This document shows positions 1 to 10,790 of a stretch of 64,000 bases of DNA, piece by piece. This DNA is from Bryopsis sp. KO-2023 (taxonomy: Eukaryota > Chlorophyta > Ulvophyceae > Bryopsidales > Bryopsidaceae): assembly GCA_030272585.1 (NCBI GenBank), contig BSYQ01000002.1:8370001-8434000 (forward strand). Direction: 5' to 3'. Every line of letters starts with the position of its first letter. The first letter of the stretch is position 1. The notes under the pieces are model-generated. The model saw only the letters and a program-made list of their open reading frames with translations, was not told the DNA's origin and ran no database searches. Both the position numbers and the translations under genes were made by a program.

Positions 1-105
1 AAAACCAGAAAATTTTCTGTTCAAACTCACAGAAAAAAAAAACAAAAACCAGAAACTTTTCTGTTCAAACCAACAGAAAATAAAAATAATACCAGAAAAT
101 TTTCG
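1..105. repeat. Short tandem repeat, about 45-50 bp unit
   Basis: Units starting ACCAGAAA and containing TTTTCTGTTCAAAC recur at about 5, 50 and 101, with A-rich spacers of variable length. The array may continue left of the window. Nothing suggests a function. Confidence 0.6.
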
Positions 106-769
106 AGAGATCCTACTCACTCTTTTTCACTTTTTTCTCTCCAGATCTCGCCTTATCACGTAATATGTAGCGCACGTTGCCGTTCTGGGGAAAAACGGAA
201 AATAGTCGAACTCCTTTTTTTTCGACCGTGGTTCGCTTTTCCGTTTAAGAAAAGTCTATACCTCAAATTTTCTTGTTCACTTTTCTATCGAAACCGATTC
301 CGTTTTTTCCGTCAGCGAAAAACAAGAAAAGAGAAAGGGAAACTGAGAAAGAAGAATACGATGGGAAATCGAAACCTACCTACCCCTTTTCAATTCCTGC
401 GCAAAAAAAAAGACAATACGTTGGAAGAAGAAGACTTCCGACGGTGGGTTTTCTTCCTCCTGGGTTGATGTTTTCGGCCCATGTAATGTGTACGACACAA
501 GACCTCTGGTCCCATACCAGCCAAATATCCACACCAAAAAAATCCCCTTTTTTTTCCCACTGGTCAAGATCGACCACAATGAAAAGAGTCTTGATCCTCC
601 CAACCGCCACATCGTGCATCTGAATTAATCCTCAACAAACGGCCGCCATGCTCGCGCTAATTGAAGACAGGTCTATTTCATGGCGAGGAAGATTGGAAGT
701 CTTTCTGAAAGGAAAAAAAACACATGCAGGGAGTACATAGTCGTACCCTCGGACCAGCGTGAAATGGCT

Positions 770-910
770 TGAACTAGGGGCAGATCTTTTCGAAACTGGG
801 TGTGTATGTTTTTTAAACAAGAATAGATAAGGTCTGAAATAGACAAGGAAGCTCTAGAGTAAGAAAAAATGCTCAAATACTTTGTCCTCGTCTGAAAAAA
901 GGATCTTTCT
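770..910 (+). repeat. Dispersed repeat C, copy 1
   Basis: A stretch containing AACAAGAATAGAT and GACAAGGAAGC followed by A-rich sequence is matched in the same orientation at about 59848-59985. The two copies have diverged by substitutions and small indels. No coding potential or terminal repeats are visible, so the class is unknown. Confidence 0.6.
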
Positions 911-1864
911 TACTGATACCATTAGGGTTTTCCCCATTTCAGTGGAGTTTTCTTATCTCTCTTTGTAGTGAACAGAATTTGTTTTGGGAAATATATTTTT
1001 AAACAGAACCCTCCTACTTTTTTTTGTGATTTTCAGGTTTGTTCTCTTTCTTTTGAGGTACAGTCTCAATGTTCTCAATAGACCTTCACCCGGGGTGGTG
1101 GTTTGCCTAGATTCTTCAATACATAGGGCGGTTAGGGGGGGATTGTGTGTGTTTTGGGGGGGAAGATGAATCTGTTTTATCAGAAATCTGTTGGCTGGGT
1201 TCTGTTGGTTCCATTTCTTTTATTTGCTGTTTTTTTGGGGGTTCCTTAAGAAGTCCTCCCGAGAATGGATTTCAGGTTCTGGTGTTTGATAGGCAATTTT
1301 TAGATAGAAGTGCATTTTTACTCTCACTCCCTTAAGAGTCCCCTTAAAGAGACTCTGACTGTTTTTTTATTTTGAATCAGCTGCAAGGTTTGGGGGAGGG
1401 AAAAAGAGTGAGAAACTAATGGGTCACTCAGAGTGAGGAGAAAACCTCGGCCAGAAGGGACGGAGGTGACCAAGAAAAATTATCTCGACCCTCCACGGTT
1501 TTTCCACGACGATTTGTATCAAAAGCTGGGGCTATTGTTCTTCGAACAGTCAAGAGCGACTCTCAGCGTGAAGCCCTCGTGTAGACCCTGCCACTAGATT
1601 TCCAGAGACACCACCCCATTGCGTTCGAACAGAAAAGCTGGATCTCAAAAACCCCCAGGGAAGGAAGAGACTCCCTGCATTGATTTTTCCTCTTGAAAGT
1701 GAGCTCAGGGGCTCTGTTTTTGCGATAGCCAGCGGGTTTGCAGAGATGAGCGATAACGTGGGGGTTGAATGGGAGCTCCCGAGGGACGTCCTCGGTCGAA
1801 TCTTCGAGTGGTTTTGGCCGAAGACTCTAGCCAAGTGCTCCTGTGTAGCCAAGGCTTGGAACGA

Positions 1865-2118
1865 TGTTACGTGTCACTTTTATAGGCTTGATTAGGGACG
1901 TTATGGGGACACGTGGTTGGCTTCTGGGTAGCTCTAGGGCGCCAGTAGGAGTTCCAACACGTGTAGAAAGAGTTCACAGTGTGTCAGTTTCCTTCTAGGT
2001 GCAGTTCACAGTGGAACTTCATCTAGCTGGCGCATAGTTCCTATTGGATTCGAGTACTTAAAGGGGTTGTATTTTGAACTACTTGTAACTTCTGGTTCGT
2101 CCTTTTCTTCCTGTGACA
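1865..2118 (+). repeat. 5' LTR of the non-autonomous element
   Basis: 254 bp, starts TGTTACGTGTCAC and ends CCTGTGACA. It appears identical to 3583-3836, which implies recent insertion. Confidence 0.93.
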
Positions 2119-2120
2119 AT

Positions 2121-2132
2121 TGGTTTCGGAGC
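2121..2132 (+). other. Primer-binding site TGGTTTCGGAGC
   Basis: Lies 2 nt downstream of the 5' LTR, the standard position for tRNA priming of minus-strand synthesis. The same 12 bases recur after the LTRs of both large elements and, in reverse complement, at 10584-10595. The complementary tRNA end would be GCTCCGAAACCA. This matches neither the tRNA-Leu nor the tRNA-Arg genes in the window. Confidence 0.8.
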
Positions 2133-3582
2133 GGGCGGTCCTCCGGACCGGGCCGTGTAGTCGTGGACCTAGAGCGACTTAAAAGAAATGCGGGTAGAGT
2201 CGTGGACCTAGAGCGACTTAAAAGAAATGCGGGTAGAGCATGTGCTCGGGGAGCCCAAGAGTGTTGAAGGGTTATCCTTGTTTTAAAATATATGAGGAGA
2301 GGAAGGTGTAAGGAGGACCAGAGTTGCCAAAGTGGAGTGTGTTGTGGCGATGATATGGTGGACACGTTTGGCCTTGGTGCTGGAAGAGTACAGTTGGGTC
2401 TAAAAGGGGTTCGCTATGAGGTGCCAGGAGAAGTCAAAGGAAGAGACTTCTGGGTTACCTAAAGGAAGGTGTGGCGTATCTGTGCGAAACAGGGATGGTC
2501 CGCAGTGTGATTGCGGTTAAAGCGCCAACTGTGTTCGGAACAGGTCGTGGAGATAGGAGTTCGCCATGAGGTGATGGACGAGTTGAGTCGTGAAAGGCTT
2601 TCAAGCGTTCGATGGTTTTTGGTTCACGAAAAGAGTGAAAGTTTGATTGGTTTGATTTGGGGACGTCGGAACGCAGCGTACTGGGGTGCAGTGTGAGTTG
2701 TTGGCCGTGCTGTGCAATCTTTTTTATTGCTGACGTTGTCGTCGTTTGGGCCCACGAAAGGAAGTTTATTTTTCGAGTTTGTTGATGGAAAGATGGTATT
2801 GAGTCGAGTTTGGTCGCTGTGGTTTTACGAACTGCGTATGCAGCGTGTTTTGCAGTAGTGTTCGTTGTTTGTTGAAAAGTGTGACGAAACGAAGTGAGTT
2901 GGATCGGTGCTGGGGTTGGTACGACCCCTGGTGGACACTGACGAGCTGTGGGTGTTGAGAGCGCCTGGGAAGTCAGTGCGGAGAAAAGAGTAACAGTGCA
3001 GTGTGGCAGGAGCGAAGTCCAGTTCTTTAAGTCGAGTAAAAAGGGAGGTGAAACGCCACAGGGCGTGAAGGACGGTTGCAGGAGGTTGAGGTGTGCGTTG
3101 GACACCTGAAAGGTAGCGCAAGTCGCGTCAGAAGTCGACAGCATGCAGGGCAGCGACGTGCTGTGCAGGCTGTGGAGCGAGGTCGAAGCGAGGTCGACAT
3201 TTGGTGACGTGGTTCTGAAGTGTAAGTCCTGGAGGACGAGAACAAAGCGTGGAAGTTGATTGGGCAGAGTGTGACGTTTTAATCGTTGGGACAGTGACAG
3301 AGGCGTCAGATTCCAGAAATTTACAGAGTGTGAGATGGAAGGATGCAGTCAGAATGTTCGAAAATGATTTTGGATGGTGTGAAAGAAGTGAGTGGAAACT
3401 TTGCCATGAGAGTTGGTGTCTTTGGTTTAAAAAAAAAGGATAAAAGAGAGGTTGTGAAGAGGATGGAGTTTTGGTGGATATAAAGAGCAATCAGAGTTTG
3501 GAAATTTGTGGAATGAAAGGAAGGTTAAAATGGTTATTGATATTTTCAAATTTGAGGACAAATTTCTTTAAGGAAGGAGGAT

Positions 3583-3836
3583 TGTTACGTGTCACTTTTA
3601 TAGGCTTGATTAGGGACGTTATGGGGACACGTGGTTGGCTTCTGGGTAGCTCTAGGGCGCCAGTAGGAGTTCCAACACGTGTAGAAAGAGTTCACAGTGT
3701 GTCAGTTTCCTTCTAGGTGCAGTTCACAGTGGAACTTCATCTAGCTGGCGCATAGTTCCTATTGGATTCGAGTACTTAAAGGGGTTGTATTTTGAACTAC
3801 TTGTAACTTCTGGTTCGTCCTTTTCTTCCTGTGACA
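3583..3836 (+). repeat. 3' LTR of the non-autonomous element
   Basis: 254-bp direct copy of 1865-2118, preceded by a purine-rich tract and followed by target duplication AACGA. Confidence 0.93.
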
Positions 3837-4823
3837 AACGATGTCACCAAGGAAGATCGTTTCGGTGGAAACGTCGGCCTTGAGAGAGCCTGGCGATGCG
3901 GTACCGTTACGCCGAAGTGTGTCCAGTTCCCCAAGTCTCGGTGGCTCACAATCGAACTGGCTCAGTACCTCGAAATTGACAATTGTGTCAAGCGAGGCGA
4001 GATGGTTGCGATTTTGTGTTCCGGAGATCTTGTCTTAGTGAATGCAGAGAACAACGCGGTGGTCTCTCACAGCAGCAACTGGGCACCAATCCATTCTACG
4101 CCTATGTGTTTGATCGACGGAATGCTTTTATTTGGGTGTCGAGCCAACAACGTTGCAGTCTCACAAATACTTGAACTGGACGAAATCGCTGCATTGAGCC
4201 TTCACTTCAGGGTTAGAGTGATCGTGGATGTCGAAGAACACGTGGCCATTGGTGGTGAGTTTGGGTGTCTGGAGCTTTGGAGCAAGGCGAGTTGGACTCT
4301 TGCCACGGTTTTGAACGATGGAGAGGTTGTTGGCGAGCATTGGAGGCGAAAAAGAATCGAATCTGCGGCTTTTGCCAAAGAAGCGGGTTTGCTTGTATGT
4401 GGGTTGGGTGTTGGGCATCTCGAAGTGTGGAGCTTGGCTTCCTGCACTTGCGTGAGAACGCTCAAGGGCCATGACGGCTGTGTCCAGCGCGTTGATGTGA
4501 ATAAGAATCTCATCATCAGTGGCTCTAATGATGAGACTGTCCGGATATGGGCTCAGGAAACCGGAGAGTGTGTGCGAGTTATCGAGATGGTCAATTTGGC
4601 GGCAGGAGGCGCTGTGGCGCTAAGCGAAAGTAGATTTGCTCACTGGGGAAGTGGAATCCACGTGGTGGTTTCTGATATCGTGACGGGCCATCGCCTTCAC
4701 ACGTTTGATGTGGGAGGTCCTTACGCAGATTTTTTCTTGACGAAGAATAAGCTCACTGTTGTCAGGCATGACGGGAAGCTCTTGGTGTGGGACTTCTTAG
4801 CCTACTCCCGCTCTGAAGAATGA

Positions 4824-5640
4824 GGGCACTGATCTTTTTCCAAAGAGAAAACTTTTGCATGGTTTGTAGATGTATTGTTATGTCGCTGGAGCCTTTTTTT
4901 TGTTGGTTGGGAGAGAGCATCAGCTTCCGACTGAGTATATATTACGACTGATTTTTCTGTTTAGATTGAGTTTCATTCCATCTATAGTGTGGGGTGCCAA
5001 GTCCAAGGCTACAGACGTACGGGATGCCGGGTCAACAAAAAAACTGGAAGGTTTTATGTGAGCGGATGTTTTATGTTCTGAATCTTCTCCACAATGTAAT
5101 TTGTGTTTGTTTGTTTGTTTTGATAGAAAAAATTGGCAACTACGATCGGTTTCTCGGGAGCACGATTCTGTTTTTTCAGTTTCTTGTATTACAGCGATTT
5201 ATGTATCTTGCACAGAAGAAAACATAATGTTGTGGAGAAATAAACTTGGCTGGTGAGCTTTGGATTGGACTTTTCAAATGGATTTAATCAAATCATATTG
5301 AAAGTGCAGTGAAAGCAATGCAAACATTAATATTCTTCCTTAGAAACCGTCCTGGGTGGCCACCAGCTCCTCTTTTTCACATAAACAGACGACGACAAGA
5401 AAGAACGCAACTCTCACGCTTTGGTCACTCCAGCCAGGCGTGACAGCAACATAGAAAGGATTCGTCTGGGGTTGCTAGGCTATCTTGGGTGATGTTATGA
5501 GTGTGGTCAGTGGGAGGGAGGGAGTTTCAAAGGAAAAAAAAGCTCTTTTCCTTTTTTAGAAGAGGAAGCTCTGCTGAGAGAAAAAATGTCTGGAGGGAAG
5601 TTGAACGAAAAAAGAGGAAGCAAATACTTGGAGTAAGCTA
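4824..5640. other. Intergenic stretch downstream of F-box gene 1
   Basis: AT-rich sequence with T-rich runs downstream of the stop codon at 4821-4823. It presumably contains the gene's 3' untranslated region. No gene, RNA or repeat could be recognised. Confidence 0.4.
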
Positions 5641-6375
5641 ATCAGTGAAAATGTTCCAACCAGCTCCAACCAGAAACCACCCAATCACCACCCATCTACT
5701 TTTCCAACCAGCTTGGAAAAGATGGCTTTGGCTGCACCCAGCAGTCTCACTGACTGACGTCCCTTTCAAGGGGCATTCCATACCAGCTCAGGCGCGCCGC
5801 GCCAAAACTATAACACCCGTTGGTGCGTTTGGTTGCAAACCCAAACCGTGAGAACTCGACCGAGCTTCTCGAGAACAGGAAAGCGTCTTCCTGTCCCCCA
5901 CCCAACAGCTCCCCGCACTCTCACTCAGCTGACTCTTTGGTGGCTTTGGTCACCACGCGTGAGCATCGCGAGGACAGCGATTCGAACGGCTGGTTTGGAC
6001 CGGGGACGGATGCGAAGACGTGGGAGAGCCTCTCGACGTGCGCACCGCTTGTCAGTTTCTGGCGGTTGGGTGAATCATCCTTGGGGGGTACTTGAGTGCG
6101 ACATGCTGAATGTCATCGTTCGCCCCCTGGTCAAGGGGATCTGCTAGAGGATTCCTGGACACCAGGTCCCGGGTTCGAACCTTCACTCTCGAATTGTCAT
6201 GCGCCAGAGAGGTCGTAGCCGCCGGTGCTGAAACCGCCGGCGGGGTTTTGTTTTTGTTTTCGATTTTCTTTTACATTTTTTTGGGGGGGGGATTTTCATG
6301 CATGTTGGGGAGAAAAAACTGCTGTTGTTTGTTTTCGTCTTGTCTGTGTGCGTGTTTTTGGTGGATCCTGAATTG
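5640..6375 (+). repeat. SINE-like repeat A, copy a (permuted head-to-tail)
   Basis: Related copies lie on the minus strand at 39985-40507 and 57985-58946. The core contains a tRNA-like Pol III segment: GCCCCCTGGTCAAGG resembling box A, then TCCCGGGTTCGAACC containing a box B, followed by a GC-rich palindromic piece (CGCCGGTG...CACCGGCGG type) and a T-rich tail. Here the 3' portion of one copy (about 5650-5783) directly precedes the 5' portion of another (from about 5786). Relative to the 57985-58946 copy this order is permuted, as expected if units were joined head to tail. No protein product is likely. Confidence 0.65.
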
Positions 6376-7480
6376 GTGATGGAAAAGAGATTGGACTGTC
6401 ATGGAGTCGAGTCCACCATTTGTGCGCCAGGGCAGGGGGAATCAAATCCCCAGCATCCTCGACGTAACCAACTCTACTACACTAAATCCCATCGCCATTT
6501 ATCACCAAAAAAGTTACATCCTTTGGAGGCATCAGTCGGGAGCTGGAGTCGGAAGCCAAGCGCATATTTTCTGTTTGACCCAGCAGGATTCGACGAAAGG
6601 ATTGAAAAAGTGTTAAGAAAAGTGCAGTGACGTCCCGAAATGCACATGCCTAACGGTGGCGCAGCGGTAACTTTTCGGAAAGTGAGAGGAGTAGGGTTGT
6701 TGTGGATACAACCCGGCACTGTAATCAAAGAAGTTTCAACAAAAAAGAGGTTTTCGTAACAAGGAAACGTGGATTTTTGGGAAAAAAAGACCCAAACTCT
6801 CCCGTCACGTAAGTAACGGAAAACTCCCCAGAAAAAAAACAACCGTATCTCACAGTTCATTTGTATATAAAAAAAGCCCCTCGGTACTGAACCAAAAAAA
6901 ACCCGCTCAAAATCGTCGGCCCGCCGGCTGAGCGCTTATAGAAACTATCAATTGACGCTAAGTGCAAAGGTCGAGCCCCTAGGTTATTTTATTTATATCT
7001 ACATCCGCAATCGAGAAAGACGGTCAGCGATTCCTCAAATCGATCCAAGCCATACAGTGGGTACAACACAACACTGGACCTGAGGCTCAGCGATCAGAAA
7101 CCGTGAGGCTGCAGCGGCAGCCTCGACAAGGAGGGTTCAGTTACACAACCCCCACGTTTTCCTGTCGCTCATCTCACCGCATCATCCTTTCCTTCACGGT
7201 CAACATCCATGGCGCCTCCTCCTTCTTCTCGGAGTTCTTCTGGGAAATAGTTCATTTTGCCGCACCACCAACCCCTCTTGCCCTGGTGCTTCCTATCCGC
7301 GATCTTGTTGCTGTCCGCGAACCAGCAATAGTGCCTCTTGGGGTCGTACGACCAGCGGTTGCACACTGCAAAGCAAAACCGTCATCGTGCGAAGAGTGAT
7401 GTGGAAGAAAAAGGGAGCGCCTCAGGAAGAAACATGAGAAGAAATACTGAGATCGACTTACCCTTCCCACCGTCTGCATT
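6370..7480 (+). repeat. Inverted segmental duplication D1, left arm
   Basis: This block matches 42000-43110 in reverse complement over roughly 1.1 kb, with scattered substitutions and indels. It carries the last coding exon of a cysteine-rich protein gene, a TCAAATCGA...CGATTCCTC region, and a tRNA-like segment at about 6390-6480 (minus strand) with box-A-like TAGAGTTGGTTA and box-B-like GATTTGATTCC. The two arms are about 35 kb apart. Confidence 0.75.
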
Positions 7481-7732
7481 GCTCATTCTGCACAGCCGGA
7501 TCCTGTTGCCAGTCGACAATTCACCTCTGATATTCCTCCTTATATCCTCCGTAATGTCTTGATATTCATCCGCTGATGCAGTCCATGTAAACACCGCGCA
7601 TACAACACAGGCTCGCGCTAAGCTTCCAGGGAGATACAACCGAATTCCATCCGGGATCTTTGACTTTGCAGCGTATGTTCGCGCTAAAGTTAGCTGCCGC
7701 GTTAAATCCAATATTGCCACACCAGAGTCCAC
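7169..7732 (-). CDS. Small cysteine-rich protein gene, divergent 5' exon
   Basis: Two exons are read on the minus strand: 7732-7462 and 7365-7169. They are joined across a GTAAGT...TGCAG intron in phase 1, giving 155 codons. The last exon encodes VCNRWSYDPKRHYCW, then a basic KRGWWCGKM stretch and an acidic tail. It is nearly identical to the last exon of the gene at 41699-42298. The first exon shares only its end (LCRMSNADGGK versus LCRMSKADRGQ). Upstream it diverges completely and contains a hydrophobic segment near residues 37-52 instead of an N-terminal signal peptide. The true first exon may lie elsewhere, or the copy may be chimeric with the adjacent LTR-element relic. Function unknown. 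Treat as a probable gene copy of uncertain activity. Confidence 0.55.
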
Positions 7733-7740
7733 ATATATAC

Positions 7741-10700
7741 ATCCCTCCTTAAGATCTCATCCACCTCCTCCTTACTAGCTCAGGCAGCTAGCATCATCCC
7801 CTCCGTGAATTCAATGGGAATGGGTACCATGAGATGCCCAACGGTTTCCAGCCGTCCACATGGCTCCATTGTATTCACCACCTTAGAATTCTGCCTCAGC
7901 CATACCACTGTAGGTTCTGACTGCCTTGACGTTGTTCACTGAGGTTTATATGATCCTCCCATATTTTTCATTTGCGACACTATAGAGAAGAGGTGCCCGC
8001 AAACTACTTCCCCACAGAACTTTCATATTGGCCAGTCAGCACTTCTAGTTTTCACTTTCAGTTCACTCTGAAATTGGCTCAATAAAAATATCACCACCGC
8101 CAAGGGAACACAAAGCTCACTAGTATATGGTAATTCTCATTCACCACATACGTCCATACTTCTCCCGAAACACATTGCGTAGGTCATTAGATACCTCTCT
8201 CGCTTGAGACTTCTTTCAACTCCATCCAGAAACAGTATTGTAGCACATCAGTCATGCTCCAGCCCCAACATATATCTTCCATCAATATATCTTTTAATCC
8301 CTGCTTGGTCCTTTGGCATGGATATCTTCCAGATTATTCTCCCGCCACCAATTGCAGTTTTCGGCTGTCCATGAGTATAAATTCTGTGCTTTACAAGCTC
8401 CACTCAACATAGAGGCTTGTTCTCTTTCAGGTTATACTCAGCTCCAAATCTTGTCTCCACCAGAGCTGTCGGTTCACCGATACGCGAGTGCACCGATAAT
8501 ATCCTTGAATGGCTGGTCCCTTCACAACTAACAATCAGCCATCACCTTTATCAATCTGTTTCTTGCGATAAGGTTCCATGTTTCCTCCACTTTTTCCATC
8601 AGTCCAAGTTCTTCAATCAGGCATCCACACTTGTATCCAATCCAACACACTCTTCTCATGTTTCCTTCTGTGGATTAGCCTGATCACGCTTCAGCAATTT
8701 TTCTCTTTTTCACTTATCCTTCAATTGCTCTTCCAGCAGATGCAACTCCACACGTCTGTGGAACACCAATTCTACCGGGTAAAAATTCCCTTTCTGTGAT
8801 TTCACATATTTTTCACAGCCCATATCCATTCCTTCATATATCTTGGACTGTCGACCTCTTATATACTCTTCTTGGCCTCAAACTGTAGGTAATCTGATCC
8901 TCCATCCATGGTAACATCTCAACAAGCTGTCGGATATTGCACGATCGCTACCATTCATTGGTTGCGACTCTGCTCGTGTGGTAATCCACTCTTCATTGGT
9001 GTACTCCACCAAGCACAAGGTAGCTTGGGATCTTCAGTCCAAAACAGCAAAATATGCTTATCCTTTTCAGCCAGCTCTCTTTACTTCCACTGCCAATGGT
9101 TCATATTTGCTTTTTGCTGAATAGCTCCTCCATAACTCCTTTTTCACTTGCAATGTCTCCTCTTCCAACTCCAGCTCTGTAATGAGATTCCATCCTTTAA
9201 ATACTCAAAATTTTCAGGCTTCTTCCATAATGTGATCATATTCAATTTCTATAAAAATGAAAACAAGAGCAGCCGTCCATTTCTGTCCACAGCTCTGAAT
9301 ATTATTCCAAAGATAATTTCCAAATCCTTCAAGACTCTAAAACTCAGCATACTTTTGTTGTTCTGATCTTTGTTTGAACACATGCATAAACTTCTGCCCA
9401 TCAGATACCTCACATCTGAAAATATGTGCAAATCTGCCAAAGCTTAACACTCCATTCTTTCTTTCCAACAGTCACACTCAACTCGATTCATTTTGTCAGG
9501 AGATAAGATAAAATCCACTCCTTCAGCCTTCTGCCAGCCACAGCCAGCTTAAGCTTTGACTACCTCAATCTTCCACAATCAGTCTTATCCCTCTGTCAGG
9601 CAACATTCATTCTTGAATCCTGCTGGACTTCCTCCAGTCTCTTCCACTGACAGCATCTTCAAACATTCCTGCCACTGCGTCCTTTCCCCTGGTACGTCCA
9701 GCCACACGCGCGCAGCCAGTCAACCACTCCTCCAACGGTGCCCCTTAGACCGACGTCGAACCACGATCCCCTATCCCAGAACTCAGGGGATTCCGATTTT
9801 GGTGCTGTCCTGTATTCTCCTTCTGCTTTGGTCTTCAGAAACTCTACTATTCGCGTTTCTTTTCTCGCCAGCTCCTCGATATTCGATCCAATCCAGATCC
9901 AGTCGAGTGTTTTTCCTCTCGCCACCAGACGCGACACACTCCTGCCTTGAGCTGCAGGTCTTGAAACATCGTTGAATCCACATCGACCCACAACAATCAA
10001 CCTCCAGACGAGACCATGTTCGCAAAACACTGGTCACTGGCCGTCACGTCGACAGTGCGCCACCTTTCCAACCTTTTGGCGCCGCTCTCAACGACCAAGT
10101 CGCTCGCCTGTAGTACAACTCGCCATTACTCCAGCGTTACACTTTTCAGGACTGCAGGTTCACTCGACTCGTCTTCCTTCTCGACTCGCGACCGCCACAA
10201 CCACTAGCACGACCTCCTTCCAGGCCGTAGTTTTACTCCAGCGTGGTTTTCCTTCTTGGTTGTGTCGACCTCGTTCTTAGAACTCCAACTGGAACTTCTC
10301 GAGGTTTGCTGCGTCTTGAACTTGACTTCGCGTTCACGATCGAAGCTCACAAGTCTTACAAGGTTCTACCAGCCATTCCAGGCGCTAGAACATTCCAACT
10401 TCCAGGTCGCCCTTATCCTATCGAAGTTGAGCGCACTCTATTGAGGTCGCTTCACCTCCCCAACGCTCCAGGGTCCTTTTTCCTTGTCCGATCTACCCTA
10501 GGCACGCCCTTTAGGAAGGCTGCTGGGCTGGATCCGCGCTTTTTCTCAGGGTCCTAAGGTCGAACACGAATACCCTAGACCCGGCTCCGAAACCATTGTA
10601 ACGCGCGCCAGAAAACTAGGGAAACCCTCGACAGGGGGACACAAGGGTCGGAAACCCAAAACACAGTTGGATATTACAACACTAACCCTTCGTGGTTTAT

Positions 10701-10790
10701 ATACACTCCAGGTCAGTCATAGCTACCATGTCCCTATGACGTACTCTCACGCCTTGGACATTTCACGATAAATAGTACCCAATCGTAACA
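7741..10790 (-). mobile_element. Degenerate LTR retroelement, minus orientation
   Basis: A candidate 194-bp LTR (10597-10790) ends next to a minus-strand primer-binding site (GCTCCGAAACCA at 10584-10595), as in the three other LTR elements here. A purine-rich AAGGAGGG tract on the minus strand near 7750 could be the polypurine tract. No second LTR copy was found after it, where the sequence passes directly into the divergent exon of the cysteine-rich gene. Minus-strand open frames (for example 10030-9659, 123 codons) do not resemble gag or pol. I read this as a large non-autonomous or eroded element that has lost its 3' LTR. Confidence 0.5.
10597..10790 (-). repeat. Candidate 5' LTR of the degenerate element
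   Basis: Reads TGTTACG...GTTACA on the minus strand. It contains a TATATAA-like motif near 10700 and is followed after 1 nt by the shared primer-binding site. Only one copy is present, so the right-hand limit is inferred from the TG/CA ends. Confidence 0.5.

Larger units (their letters stand above)
1..1745. other. 5' flank without a recognisable gene
   Basis: I see no convincing coding region here. The sequence is rich in A and T homopolymers and the open frames are short and of low complexity. It holds a short tandem repeat at the extreme left and one copy of a dispersed repeat near 770-910. The last 100 bases precede the F-box gene and may hold its promoter, but no clear TATA box was found. 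Confidence 0.5.
1865..3836 (+). mobile_element. Non-autonomous LTR retrotransposon (TRIM/LARD-like)
   Basis: Two direct 254-bp LTRs (1865-2118 and 3583-3836), running from TGTTACG to TGTGACA, flank a 1464-bp interior. They look identical by eye. The element is bordered by a 5-bp target duplication AACGA (1860-1864 and 3837-3841). A primer-binding site TGGTTTCGGAGC lies 2 nt after the left LTR and a polypurine tract AAGGAAGGAGGAT abuts the right LTR. The interior shows no gag, protease, reverse transcriptase or integrase, so it must move using proteins supplied by another element. It shares its primer-binding site with the two large chromoviruses in this window, which are candidate helpers. 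An internal direct duplication of about 39 bp lies at 2160-2238. Confidence 0.92.
1746..4823 (+). pseudogene. F-box/WD40 protein gene 1, split by an LTR element
   Basis: The left piece (1746-1864) encodes an N-terminal F-box of the form MSDN...EWELPRDVL...LAKCSCVAKAWNDV. The right piece (3842-4823) continues in the same frame once the LTR element and one copy of the AACGA target duplication are set aside. The two pieces add up to 1101 bases, an intact uninterrupted frame of 367 codons. The right part is a beta-propeller with recognisable WD40 units, for example GHDGCVQRV...LIISGSNDETVRIW around 4465-4550. F-box/WD40 proteins usually act as substrate receptors of SCF ubiquitin ligases. Two intact paralogues or relics occur at 12699 and 56458. 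Because the element inserted inside the F-box exon, the gene should now give at best an F-box fragment of about 50 residues ending in element sequence. Confidence 0.85.

Noticed and set aside
2455-3144. 229-codon minus-strand ORF inside the non-autonomous LTR element
   Set aside because: Ser/Thr/Pro-rich with no domain, antisense to the element. Overlapping frames are open to similar lengths, as expected by chance in this composition.
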